64,000 bases of DNA, from contig CANNGL010000002.1 in NCBI GenBank assembly GCA_947504205.1, positions 902,001-966,000 on the forward strand. The letters run 5' to 3'. This DNA is from an uncultured Litoreibacter sp. (GTDB lineage: Bacteria > Pseudomonadota > Alphaproteobacteria > Rhodobacterales > Rhodobacteraceae). The notes under the pieces are model-generated. The model was not told where the DNA came from, ran no database searches, and saw only the letters and a program-made list of their open reading frames with translations. Each line of letters starts with the position of its first letter. The first letter of the stretch is position 1. Positions 52,223-60,687 of the stretch are shown here, piece after piece. Position numbers and translations under genes: made by a program.

Positions 52223-54661
52223 TCAGACTTTTACCCTTTCCGATTTGGGATCGTAAAACGGTTTGGAAGACACTTCTGCGTCGACCAATGTACCAGCCAC
52301 GTCAATTTGAAATGTTGAGCTCAGAACATCTGAAAGTGCTTCATTCTCACAGGGGATATATCCCATACCCATCGCAGCACCGAGATGATGTCCATATCCG
52401 CCTGAAGTCAGGTAACTTACAATTTCCCCATCCCGCAATATGGGCTCCGCATGATAAAGAAGTGGTTCGGGATCCATAAGCTTGAATTGCAATAAACGTG
52501 CTTTCAGGCCCTCATCTTGCTTCTGTAAAACGGCATCACGACCAACATAGTCGGGCTTATCTTTCTTCACAGCAAAACCAAGACCAGCCTCCATCACATG
52601 ATCTTCGGATGTGATGTCATGGCCGAAATGGCGAAAGCCTTTTTCTAGTCGGCAGGTATCCATCATGTGCATACCACATAGCTTGAGGTCGAAGTCCTGG
52701 CCCGCTGCCAATAACGTCTCGAAAACATGTGCGGATTGATCAGCAGAGATGTAGAGCTCCCAACCTAGCTCACCCACATAAGTCACGCGGTGCGCCCGAG
52801 CCAGACCCATGCCGATCTCAATTTCTTGTGCTGTGCCAAACGGGTTTGTTTGGTTTGTGAAATCGTTGGGAGATACGCGTTCCAGCATCGCACGGGCATT
52901 TGGCCCCATAATGGCCAGAACGCCCTCGCCAGCGGTGACATCCGTAATGACCACGTTGAAGTCACTTGCGTGCCGACGCATCCATGTTTCATCCGCCAAC
53001 CTGGTCGCCGCGGGCGTGACGACCAGATAAGCTGTTTCACTCAGACGTGTAACGGTGACATCCGCCTCAATCCCAGCCCGCGAATTCAGAAATTGTGTGT
53101 AGACAATTTTGCCAAGCGGACAGGAATAATCGCCCCCGCCGATATAATTCATGAAGGCCTCAGCATCACGGCCTTCGACTCGAATTTTGCCGAAGGAAGA
53201 CAGGTCATACATACCGACATTCTGACGGATCGCCTTGTGTTCATCCGCTACGTTTCCAAAGAAATTCTGGCGTTTCCAAGAATACTCATAGGCCGGTTCC
53301 TGGTCGGTGTGCGCAAACCAATTAGCGCGCTCCCAGCCAGCGATCTCACCCATCACTGCGCCTTGCTCCAGCAAATGAGCGTGAAATGGCGTACGCCTTA
53401 CGCCGCGTGCCGTCTTCTTCTGAAGATAGGGGAAGTGATCTGCATATAGCAGCCCGAGTGTCTCTTTCGAGCGTTCAAAAAGATAAGTCTTATTACCCTG
53501 AAATGGCTGCATGCGGCCAATATCAACATCACCAAGATCGAACGGCTTCTCGCCATCTTCCATCCATTGTGCCAAAGCCGACCCAGCGCCGCCCGCCGAC
53601 TGAATACCGATCGAGTTGAAACCTGCTGCCACCCAGAAATTGTCCAGCTCTGGCGCCAGTCCAAGGTGATAGGCATCATCTGGAGTGAAGCTCTCCGGTC
53701 CGTTAAAAAATGTGTGGATGCCAGCTTCAGCCAACATCGGCATTCGATCAACAGCAGCTTCAAGGATTGGCTCAAAGTGATCAAAATCTTCGGGAAGTTG
53801 ATCGAACTCGAAATCCTTCGGTATGTCGAGGGTCCAAGGTTTGGACACGGGCTCAAATGCACCAAGGAGCATCTTGCCCGCATCTTCCTTATAGTAGGCA
53901 CATTCATCCGGAACACGCAGAACTGGCATCTGCGCAAGGCCAGGGATGCTTTCGGTGACGATGTAGAAATGCTCGCAGGAATGCAGCGGAACATTTACAC
54001 CAGCCATCATTCCGATCTGGTGCCCCCACATGCCGCCGCAGTTAACAACATGATCGGCATGAATCGTTCCCGTTTCGCCGTGCCCCTCCCAGGTCACGCT
54101 CTTGACGCGCCGTCCCTCACGGTGGATGTCGGTGACACAGTATCCTTCTTTGACCAAAGCACCGTTTAAACGCGCGCCCTTCGCCAGAGCATGGGCAATG
54201 TTGGCAGGGTCACCTTGACCGTCCAACGGCAAATAGACACCTCCCGCGACGCCATCGATGTTCAGGTGCTCGTATTTCGCCTTCACTTCGGTAGGGCTGA
54301 TTGGTTCGGCCTCAACGCCAAATGAACGCGCCATCGCGGCTTGTCGGTTGATTTCCTCCAACCGTTCGTCGGTTAACGCCACTGTTATCGAACCACAGCG
54401 CTTGAATCCTGTTGCGACACCGGTCTCAGCTTCAAGATCTCCGTAGAGCTCTTGGCTATACTTTGCGAGCTTTGTCATGTTCTTTGTTGCGCGAAGTTGC
54501 GCGATCAAACCAGCGGCGTGCCATGTGGTGCCTGATGTCAGCTGTTTGCGTTCGAGCAAAACCACATCGGTCCAGCCCAGTTTGGCCAAGTGATAGGCGA
54601 CCGAACAGCCAATGACGCCGCCACCAATGATAACCACACGGGCTTTTTCTGGAAGGCTCAT
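52223..54661 (-). CDS. dimethylglycine/sarcosine-dehydrogenase-like flavoenzyme with GcvT domain (copy 1)
   Basis: 812 residues. The FAD domain opens VVIIGGGVIGCSVAYHLA (loop 13-18), and SGTTWHAAG holds His48, the residue that links FAD covalently in dimethylglycine dehydrogenases. The middle domain has GGAGSALAQW; the C-terminal half (about 430-812) is a GcvT-like folate domain (WERANWF, GDYSCPLGKIVYTQFLN, GELGWELYI, EAGLGFAVKKDKPDYVGRD). It oxidatively removes N-methyl groups and can pass formaldehyde to tetrahydrofolate. Its start overlaps the PPOX gene stop as ATGA. The exact substrate (dimethylglycine, sarcosine or another N-methyl compound) is not readable. Confidence 0.9.
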   Translation of the reverse strand: MSLPEKARVVIIGGGVIGCSVAYHLAKLGWTDVVLLERKQLTSGTTWHAAGLIAQLRATKNMTKLAKYSQELYGDLEAETGVATGFKRCGSITVALTDERLEEINRQAAMARSFGVEAEPISPTEVKAKYEHLNIDGVAGGVYLPLDGQGDPANIAHALAKGARLNGALVKEGYCVTDIHREGRRVKSVTWEGHGETGTIHADHVVNCGGMWGHQIGMMAGVNVPLHSCEHFYIVTESIPGLAQMPVLRVPDECAYYKEDAGKMLLGAFEPVSKPWTLDIPKDFEFDQLPEDFDHFEPILEAAVDRMPMLAEAGIHTFFNGPESFTPDDAYHLGLAPELDNFWVAAGFNSIGIQSAGGAGSALAQWMEDGEKPFDLGDVDIGRMQPFQGNKTYLFERSKETLGLLYADHFPYLQKKTARGVRRTPFHAHLLEQGAVMGEIAGWERANWFAHTDQEPAYEYSWKRQNFFGNVADEHKAIRQNVGMYDLSSFGKIRVEGRDAEAFMNYIGGGDYSCPLGKIVYTQFLNSRAGIEADVTVTRLSETAYLVVTPAATRLADETWMRRHASDFNVVITDVTAGEGVLAIMGPNARAMLERVSPNDFTNQTNPFGTAQEIEIGMGLARAHRVTYVGELGWELYISADQSAHVFETLLAAGQDFDLKLCGMHMMDTCRLEKGFRHFGHDITSEDHVMEAGLGFAVKKDKPDYVGRDAVLQKQDEGLKARLLQFKLMDPEPLLYHAEPILRDGEIVSYLTSGGYGHHLGAAMGMGYIPCENEALSDVLSSTFQIDVAGTLVDAEVSSKPFYDPKSERVKV

Positions 54662-55113
54662 GGATACATCTCCGCGAATTTCTGTTTGTAGAGCGCAATC
54701 ATTTCTTCTTCGGTCGCGCCGTCATCGTAAGGAGGCGTCGTCAGTGGTTTCACCTGATCAACAGTGATCACGACCAACAAGTTTATGCGGCGGCACAAGT
54801 CCCCCCAAACGGCTTCAAACCGGGGTAGCAGTTTAGCGAACTCGGTAGAGCCTCTGCGCACCATGCGCGCCTGTCCTCTTAAACGGGCACCTTTTCTTAC
54901 GAAGGCGTCAACGAAATTGACCTCGCAATGGGGGTTATGGGTCAGATTGGTAACCGTTTGTGGTGATCTAATTTCTCCGAAGGCGATAGTGGTATCATCA
55001 ACCAGCAGAAACGTACCCTTGGGGCTGACAGATGGCCTGCCGCCAGGGGTAATCGTGGCGACATGACCCAAGGGCCAGCGTGCTATTAATTCTTGCGTGT
55101 GTTTCGGGATCAT
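54658..55113 (-). CDS. pyridoxamine 5'-phosphate oxidase-fold (split-barrel flavin) protein
   Basis: 151 residues. The PPOX split barrel starts WPLGHVATITPGGRPSVSPKG, followed by IAFGEIRSPQTVTNLTHNP and CEVNFVDAFVRKGARLRGQA. Family members bind FMN or F420 and reduce small substrates or degrade haem. It is coupled by 4-base overlaps to both the homocysteine-methyltransferase-like gene and the flavoenzyme gene, so it is probably needed in the same pathway. Role unknown. Confidence 0.85.
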   Translation of the reverse strand: MIPKHTQELIARWPLGHVATITPGGRPSVSPKGTFLLVDDTTIAFGEIRSPQTVTNLTHNPHCEVNFVDAFVRKGARLRGQARMVRRGSTEFAKLLPRFEAVWGDLCRRINLLVVITVDQVKPLTTPPYDDGATEEEMIALYKQKFAEMYP

Positions 55114-55982
55114 TTTTGAAACCTCCGTGCAAGCTCTTTGATGTGAGACGGCCCGACCTCACAGCAGCCGCCGACAATTTTAGCACCAGCGGCTACCCAT
55201 TCAGCCGCAAAGTCTGCATAGGGTTCAGGGCCCAAATCCGTACGGGCCTCCAGTATGTCGACGGTTGCGCCGATATGGTCAAATGCGTCAGCAATGGACG
55301 TGAAGCCATTTGCATAAGCCCCTGTTAGTGGAACGGCCCCTGCTATGATTGGCACGGCTTGGCTGATTGCTTCTGGACGTGAGCAGTTGATCAGCAAAGC
55401 TTCTGGCTGGAACTCATGTGCCAACGGCAGCAATTCGGTGAGCTGCTCACCCGAGCGCAACTTTGTGCCATCCCGATCATCAACAGACACAGCGAGCCAG
55501 ACCGGCTTGCCGGTGACCCCTGCCCCCATCAACCCGCCGCGCGCCTGATCGACCGAGGCCATGGTTTCAAGAAGATGCAGATCAACAAATGGTAGCTGCA
55601 TCATTGCCAAACGCGCATAAATGTCTGCTGCCTGATCTGCAGGAGGCGCTTTGTCAGGCTGATATGAGAAGCCCAGGGGCCCCATTCCACCTGCCACAAG
55701 ACCTGACCCATGCGCGTCACGCGCATCGCAGGCCAGTTGGCAGGACAGATCAGAGAGCTCTTGTAACCTGCTTTCCAGCCCCCTTGCTTCCAGCCGGTCG
55801 GGCAAAACCGCGTATCCATTCGTCGTTGCGATCTCTGCACCGGCGGCGAAGAAGTCGTCGTGAACGGCACGCACAATCTCTGGATGGTCCAGTAGGGCCT
55901 GCACCGACCAAAGTCCTGTCGCTTGACCAGAACGTGCGATCAGCTCTTGGCCCATACCGCCATCCAATATCGTGACGCTCAT
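55110..55982 (-). CDS. homocysteine S-methyltransferase family protein
   Basis: 290 residues from ATG 55982 (MSVTILDGGMGQEL). The zinc ligands are the Cys in LLINCSRPE and the pair in VGGCCEVGP, the hallmark of the family. EIATTNGYAV and GAYANGF are barrel blocks. It moves a methyl group from a donor (S-methylmethionine, betaine or similar) to homocysteine, forming methionine. Between two methyl-compound flavoenzymes, a glycine-betaine or dimethylsulfoniopropionate-type donor is a sensible guess. It overlaps PPOX by four bases and is 85 bases after the copy-2 flavoenzyme. Confidence 0.88.
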   Translation of the reverse strand: MSVTILDGGMGQELIARSGQATGLWSVQALLDHPEIVRAVHDDFFAAGAEIATTNGYAVLPDRLEARGLESRLQELSDLSCQLACDARDAHGSGLVAGGMGPLGFSYQPDKAPPADQAADIYARLAMMQLPFVDLHLLETMASVDQARGGLMGAGVTGKPVWLAVSVDDRDGTKLRSGEQLTELLPLAHEFQPEALLINCSRPEAISQAVPIIAGAVPLTGAYANGFTSIADAFDHIGATVDILEARTDLGPEPYADFAAEWVAAGAKIVGGCCEVGPSHIKELARRFQK

Positions 55983-56067
55983 TGCGCTTGCCAAACGCAG
56001 TGCAGGAACGCGAACGGCACATAGCAGGAACGACCAACTGCATTTCGACTCAGAAGCACATTTAGGC

Positions 56068-58515
56068 TCATGCTCGGATGCGCTCGTTTTGCGGGTCCCA
56101 TAGTGGTTGATCTTCCTGAACTACTGCCTTCAACCGTTTGCCAAAAACCTCAACTTCCAATTCGGTGCCTGGCGTGGCGAGCTCCGCCTTTACCATACCA
56201 AGACTGATGCATTTGCCCGTTCGATAACCCATGCCAGAAGATGTAACTTCGCCTACAACCTCGTCACCATTCCAGACTGTCGACATATAAGGGGCATCTT
56301 GCTCCCCGGGCTCCATAACCAGTGTGACAAAGCCTTTGCTGCGCCCACGTTGCTTCTCAGCTTGAAGCGCAGCTTTTCCTGGAAAGTCCTGCGGTTTGTC
56401 AAAACGAATGAAGCGTTCCATCCCGCCTTCAAGCAATGTGTAATCGGTTGAAAGATCCCCTTTCCAGGCACGATAGCCTTTTTCCAGACGCATCGAATTC
56501 AAAGCATACATACCGAACGGAGTCGCGCCAGCGCCCAAAACGGCCTCATAGACTGCTGGGACATCGGCGTTGGCCGCATGAATCTCCCAGCCGAGCTCTC
56601 CCGCGAAGGAAACGCGCGCAAGCGCACAATCGACACCTGCGACTTTTGCGGTCTGGATGGAAAGCCAGCCAGCGGCCAAATCGGCCTCCGATGCAATGCT
56701 CGCGAATAGATCCCGCGCCTTCGGACCGGTGACAATCAGCGTGGAATATTCGGTCGTGTGATCGCTTAGCGACAATCGGTCTGGCAGATCACCGTTCAGA
56801 ACATCCCAATCGTGCCATTGCGCAGATGCGGCGGTGATAAGCGTGAAGTGATCCTCCTCATGTCGCATCACCGACATCTCTGTGAGAATGCGACCGCGGC
56901 TGTCGGCGAAGTAAGCGAGGTTCATTCGTCCAACTTTCGGCAAACCACCTGTAATCTTGCCGCGCAAATACTCCGCGGCGCCATCTCCTGTCAGGTTGAA
57001 GCGTGAGAACCCCGGAAGGTCCAAGACGCCAACGCCATCGCGGACAGCCTCTACTTCACCCCTGATCCGCACTTCCCATGGTCCATTGCGGTGCCAATTC
57101 TGTGTGCTTTCCTCAGACGTATCGTCGCCATCCTTTGCAAACCAGTTCGCGCGTTCCCAGCCGTTATAAGCCCCCATTTGACCGCCAAGTTCGCGCACCG
57201 TGCTGTCCACAGGCGACAGCTTCTTGTCTCGACCAGCGGGCCATTCGTGATGAGGGAAGTGCATTGCATATTCGTGGCCATAGGTCTCAAGCGCCTTGGC
57301 CAGACAATGATCGTGATCAGTGTAGTCAGTATAGCGGCGCGGATCGACGGCCCACATGTCATCCTCTGTCTCGCCATTCATGATCCATTCGGACAGCACC
57401 TTCCCGGCCCCGCCACCTTGGGCAATGCCGAAAGTGAACGAATGGCCTTCATAGGCATTAGGACAGCCGGGCATAGGACCAATCATTGGCAGCCCGTCAG
57501 GTGCGTAGGGGATGGGCCCGTTGATGTTGCGCTCTACCCCGCCCTCGCCCAACAACGGCACTCGCGCCATCGCGTCTTCGATATAGAATTCGAGCCGCTC
57601 GAGATCATCAGGGTACAGCTGGAATGAGAAGTCCTCCGGCATCGGATCATCCGGCGTCACCCAATGCGCTTTGCAATTGCGCTCGTAAGGACCGAGGTTT
57701 AAACCGTTCTTATCTTGGCGGAGGTAGTAGCTGATATCTACGTCTCGCAGCAGCGGCACTTTGTGACCTTTTTCTTGGGTCCAAGCCTCCAGCTCCGGCA
57801 GTTGTCCGGTGAGGAAATACTGATGCGACATCACAACCATCGGAACTGTGCGCCCGCCAAATGGCTTGAACATTTCGCCGACGCGTTGTGCGTAGTATCC
57901 TGCACAGTTGACGACCTTCTCGCAGCGGATATCACCTTTGTCCGTTTTAACGATCCACTCATCGCCATCGCGATCAATACCCGTCACGGGGCAGAAACGT
58001 TCGATCTTTCCACCTGCATCCCGTGCTCCCTTTGCAAGCGCCTGGGTTAGCTGTGCGGGATCGATATCGCCATCGAGTGGATCCCAAAGACCACCTTCCA
58101 GGTCATGCGTCTCCATGAACGGATGCAACTGCTGCATTTCTGCTGGCGTCATGATGTCCATCTGCAAGCCCTGGTAGCGCCCCATGCCTGCAACGCGCTC
58201 AAACTCAAGCATCCGCTCTTTGCTATGTGCCAGTCTTATGGAACCCGTGACGTGGTAGTTCATTGGGTAATCTACGTCTTCGCCAAGCGTCCGGTACATC
58301 GCCGCGCCGTAGCGCTGCATATTCATGACCGCCCAGGATCCTGCAAAATTTGGAACATTACCTGCCGCATGCCAAGTTGAGCCCGCGGTCAGTTCGTTTT
58401 TCTCCAACAAGACGCAATCTTTCCAACCCGCCTTGGCAAGATGGAACAAGGTCGAGGTGCCAACGACCCCGCCACCAATAATGACCACACGGGCCGTTGT
58501 TGGAAAATCAGACAT
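56068..58515 (-). CDS. dimethylglycine/sarcosine-dehydrogenase-like flavoenzyme with GcvT domain (copy 2)
   Basis: 815 residues, a diverged paralogue of the copy at 52223-54661. VVIIGGGVVGTSTLFHLA is the FAD loop and AGSTWHAAGNVPNF holds His49, the predicted covalent FAD site. QGGGAGKVLSEW is in the middle. A GcvT-type half follows (WERANWF, LPGFSRFNLTG, GELGWEIHA, EGGMERFIRFDKPQDFPGK). Both copies keep the catalytic elements, so they probably act on different methyl compounds or consecutive demethylation steps. It is 13 bases after the GFA gene and heads the part with homocysteine methyltransferase. Confidence 0.9.
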   Translation of the reverse strand: MSDFPTTARVVIIGGGVVGTSTLFHLAKAGWKDCVLLEKNELTAGSTWHAAGNVPNFAGSWAVMNMQRYGAAMYRTLGEDVDYPMNYHVTGSIRLAHSKERMLEFERVAGMGRYQGLQMDIMTPAEMQQLHPFMETHDLEGGLWDPLDGDIDPAQLTQALAKGARDAGGKIERFCPVTGIDRDGDEWIVKTDKGDIRCEKVVNCAGYYAQRVGEMFKPFGGRTVPMVVMSHQYFLTGQLPELEAWTQEKGHKVPLLRDVDISYYLRQDKNGLNLGPYERNCKAHWVTPDDPMPEDFSFQLYPDDLERLEFYIEDAMARVPLLGEGGVERNINGPIPYAPDGLPMIGPMPGCPNAYEGHSFTFGIAQGGGAGKVLSEWIMNGETEDDMWAVDPRRYTDYTDHDHCLAKALETYGHEYAMHFPHHEWPAGRDKKLSPVDSTVRELGGQMGAYNGWERANWFAKDGDDTSEESTQNWHRNGPWEVRIRGEVEAVRDGVGVLDLPGFSRFNLTGDGAAEYLRGKITGGLPKVGRMNLAYFADSRGRILTEMSVMRHEEDHFTLITAASAQWHDWDVLNGDLPDRLSLSDHTTEYSTLIVTGPKARDLFASIASEADLAAGWLSIQTAKVAGVDCALARVSFAGELGWEIHAANADVPAVYEAVLGAGATPFGMYALNSMRLEKGYRAWKGDLSTDYTLLEGGMERFIRFDKPQDFPGKAALQAEKQRGRSKGFVTLVMEPGEQDAPYMSTVWNGDEVVGEVTSSGMGYRTGKCISLGMVKAELATPGTELEVEVFGKRLKAVVQEDQPLWDPQNERIRA

Positions 58516-58528
58516 GAAAGGTGCTCCC

Positions 58529-58912
58529 TTAGTATTTCTCGATATGCGGCGCGTCCGACGCGATGTCGTAGTAGTCGCCCTTGTCGGCGGTAAAGATGTG
58601 CTTGCCCGGTTTCAGGGGATTTGGCGTCTCGATACAGCCAGCTGCGATGCCGATACCGTCTTCGTCGTTCATCCGGTAAAACAGGCTTGATCCACAGCGA
58701 TTGCAAAAACCCCGCTTGGCAAAGTCAGACGATGCATACCAGGTCAGGCCTTCTTCTGCTGTGAAGGTCAGCGACGTGAACGGTGCGCGTGTGGCTGCCC
58801 ATTGATGCCCGCTGGTCCGCCTGCATTGGCTGCAATGGCAAAACGTAACCTCCTCGCGCAGTTTTGGCATTTCAAACGCCACCGCGCCGCATTCGCATCT
58901 ACCCTTAAACAT
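58529..58912 (-). CDS. GFA-family (CENP-V/GFA) zinc protein, paralogue 2
   Basis: 127 residues from ATG 58912, which shares one base with the stop of the LysE gene (TGATG); a longer in-frame extension upstream would run antisense-free through the LysE gene and is rejected. MFKGRCECGAV gives Cys6/Cys8, TFCHCSQCRR gives Cys25, 27, 30, and FCNRCGSSLF gives Cys70/Cys73. These are the eight-Cys-type ligands of the two zinc sites. Sitting between a LysE exporter and a demethylating flavoenzyme, it may handle formaldehyde from demethylation (inference). Confidence 0.88.
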   Translation of the reverse strand: MFKGRCECGAVAFEMPKLREEVTFCHCSQCRRTSGHQWAATRAPFTSLTFTAEEGLTWYASSDFAKRGFCNRCGSSLFYRMNDEDGIGIAAGCIETPNPLKPGKHIFTADKGDYYDIASDAPHIEKY

Positions 58913-59532
58913 CAGGTCCTCCCCGGTGCGCTGGCACTGCCCAGCATCACTCCATAGATTACGAAACATGCCGCCATCATGCGGCGCACCCAGACATTCA
59001 GGATTGCGCTGATTGCCGAGCGCCCTAAGCCGGCACCAATCGCGGTATAAGTCGAGTAGCTCATCGCTGTGATCGCCAAGGCTGTCGGCATGATGACCCA
59101 CATCTGGGACCATACAGGCACATCCGGCTGAACAAACTGCGTAAAGGCCGCAAAGTAACCCGCAATAGATTTGATATTGATCGTAGCGATGACAAAGGCA
59201 CGACCGTAAATTGAATGCGCAGAAACATGATCTGTCGCAACAGGCCTGGAGGCATTTATCCAACCTCGGACGCCCAGATAGATCAGGAAAGCCGCTCCAA
59301 TGAGCTTACCGTAGAAAAACGCTTCCGGGACAGACGCCAACAAGGCGGTTACACCAGCGGCTGACAACATCAAAAATAGTGTGGCTTGGGTCAGTATCGC
59401 CAGAACGCCCCAGAGTGATCGTTTGAATCCGTAGGTCATTCCATTTGTGACGCAGTTAACTGCGTTTGGGCCCGGTGTGGTGACGAATACCACCCAGAAC
59501 AATGCAAATATGACCCATCCCTCCCAAGACAT
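58912..59532 (-). CDS. LysE/RhtB-family exporter
   Basis: 206 residues, about six membrane helices. FVTTPGPNAVNCVTNGMTYGFKRSL is the family signature in the first loop, followed by LIGAAFLIYLGVRGW. LysE-family exporters send out amino acids or methylated analogues. Placement between a regulator and a demethylation enzyme suggests it removes or balances a pathway compound such as sarcosine or glycine; not shown. It begins one base after the regulator stop. Confidence 0.9.
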   Translation of the reverse strand: MSWEGWVIFALFWVVFVTTPGPNAVNCVTNGMTYGFKRSLWGVLAILTQATLFLMLSAAGVTALLASVPEAFFYGKLIGAAFLIYLGVRGWINASRPVATDHVSAHSIYGRAFVIATINIKSIAGYFAAFTQFVQPDVPVWSQMWVIMPTALAITAMSYSTYTAIGAGLGRSAISAILNVWVRRMMAACFVIYGVMLGSASAPGRT

Positions 59533-59533
59533 A

Positions 59534-60106
59534 TCAGTACACCGGTGGAGCGATGACCCAGATCACCACGGCTGGTTCTGAGTAAGCGTTGCGCCAACGA
59601 TAGGCTTCGCCTCGAATGCGAAAGCTGTCGCCTCTGTTTAAGACATGCCATTTGCCGTCGATACAGATATCTAACTTGCCCGAGACGAGGTATCCAACCT
59701 CCTGCGTAGGTCTTGAGTTGGGTTCCTCTAATCTGGCCCCTGGCTCGAATGTCGAATGCAGCACTTCGAAGTCGTCCGTTAGGTCGGGAGACAGAAGTTC
59801 TTCAACCAACCCTGCCTCACGAGAGCCAATAGGGCGACGCGCACCCGCCCGAACCACAAATCCCTGCTCATGTGCTGGCACTGCGTCTTGTCGAAACAAA
59901 CTGGAGACGGAGACATCCAAAATCCCTGCAATCCTACGAAGATCCGCGATCGAAGGTTCTGACAGATCGCGCTCAACTTGACTAAGCCAACCGACTGACC
60001 GTCCCAGTGCCTCGGACAAATCCAGTAGAGTTTGACCACGGGCTTTGCGCAGGGCGCGCAGGTCGGCCCCAAGAGTTTGCGTTTGAGATGGATTGTCGAT
60101 TTTCAT
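59534..60106 (-). CDS. XRE-family regulator with cupin domain
   Basis: 190 residues from ATG 60106 (MKIDNPSQTQTLG); an in-frame GTG at 60136 would place the operator inside the gene. N-terminal helix-turn-helix: LRALRKARGQTLLDLSEALG and VGWLSQVERDLSEPS (about 15-60). C-terminal cupin: TQEVGYLVSGKLDI, GDSFRIRGEAYRWRN (about 120-185), the small-ligand sensor. It is the first gene of the likely operon regulator-LysE-GFA-flavoenzyme-methyltransferase. Paired TTTCRYGAAA sites directly upstream fit an autoregulated repressor or activator that answers a methylated amine. Confidence 0.92.
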   Translation of the reverse strand: MKIDNPSQTQTLGADLRALRKARGQTLLDLSEALGRSVGWLSQVERDLSEPSIADLRRIAGILDVSVSSLFRQDAVPAHEQGFVVRAGARRPIGSREAGLVEELLSPDLTDDFEVLHSTFEPGARLEEPNSRPTQEVGYLVSGKLDICIDGKWHVLNRGDSFRIRGEAYRWRNAYSEPAVVIWVIAPPVY

Positions 60107-60108
60107 AG

Positions 60109-60139
60109 TTCGTGAAATTTTGAGATCTTTTTTCACGAA
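60109..60139. promoter_or_regulatory. tandem palindromic operator of the XRE-cupin regulator
   Basis: TTCGTGAAA 60109-60117 and TTTCACGAA 60131-60139 form a 9-base inverted repeat. Each also reads as part of the near-palindrome TTTCRYGAAA. Their centres are about 22 bases apart (two helical turns), right before the regulator start. Confidence 0.65.
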
Positions 60140-60228
60140 ACCTCAAGTCAGAGAGTCGCGCAAGTGTTTTCTGGTAGCGAACACCGGCGCTCCCTTGAAT
60201 TAAATGAAACGATGGTTGCGGAACGCAG

Positions 60229-60687
60229 CTAACTTATGCGGACAGTCGAAAATACATTCTTCAGTATTTCTGTCAGTCGGTCTGCATCCTCTTGCACAAA
60301 AGCGTTTGATTGATCGCTGTCGATATCAAAAACGGCAATCAGGTTTTGATCGCCGTCCCACACAGGCAATACCAACTCGGATCGGGTGGAGGACGCACAG
60401 GCAATATGGTCCGGAAATGCATCAACATCCGCGACAAGTTGGGCCTCGCCGGTCCTCGCCGCAGCCCCGCAAACACCTCTATCAAAAGGGATCATCAAGC
60501 ACCCATGCCCACCCTGATAAGGCCCGATCTTTAAGAGCTGTGGCGCGACTACGCGGTAGAATCCAGTCCAGTCAAATCTGGTGTCCGAATGATGTACCTC
60601 ACAAACGACGGTGGCCATCAACGCTATCGGATCAGTCTCGCCTTCTGTGAGGGCCGAAATCCTTGCCTGCAGCTGTCCATCCATCAC
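60229..60687 (-). CDS. GAF-domain free methionine-(R)-sulfoxide reductase (fRMsr-like)
   Basis: 152 residues, a single GAF domain. FDWTGFYRV, LLKIGPYQG and RGVCGAAA, with the three conserved Cys at positions 63 (HGCLMI), 73 (RGVCG) and 97 (HIACAS), match the fRMsr catalytic set; DHIACAS and ELVLPVWDGDQ follow. It reduces free methionine-R-sulfoxide in the cytoplasm using thioredoxin. The start overlaps the thiolase gene stop by 4 bases on the minus strand. Confidence 0.9.
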   Translation of the reverse strand: MMDGQLQARISALTEGETDPIALMATVVCEVHHSDTRFDWTGFYRVVAPQLLKIGPYQGGHGCLMIPFDRGVCGAAARTGEAQLVADVDAFPDHIACASSTRSELVLPVWDGDQNLIAVFDIDSDQSNAFVQEDADRLTEILKNVFSTVRIS

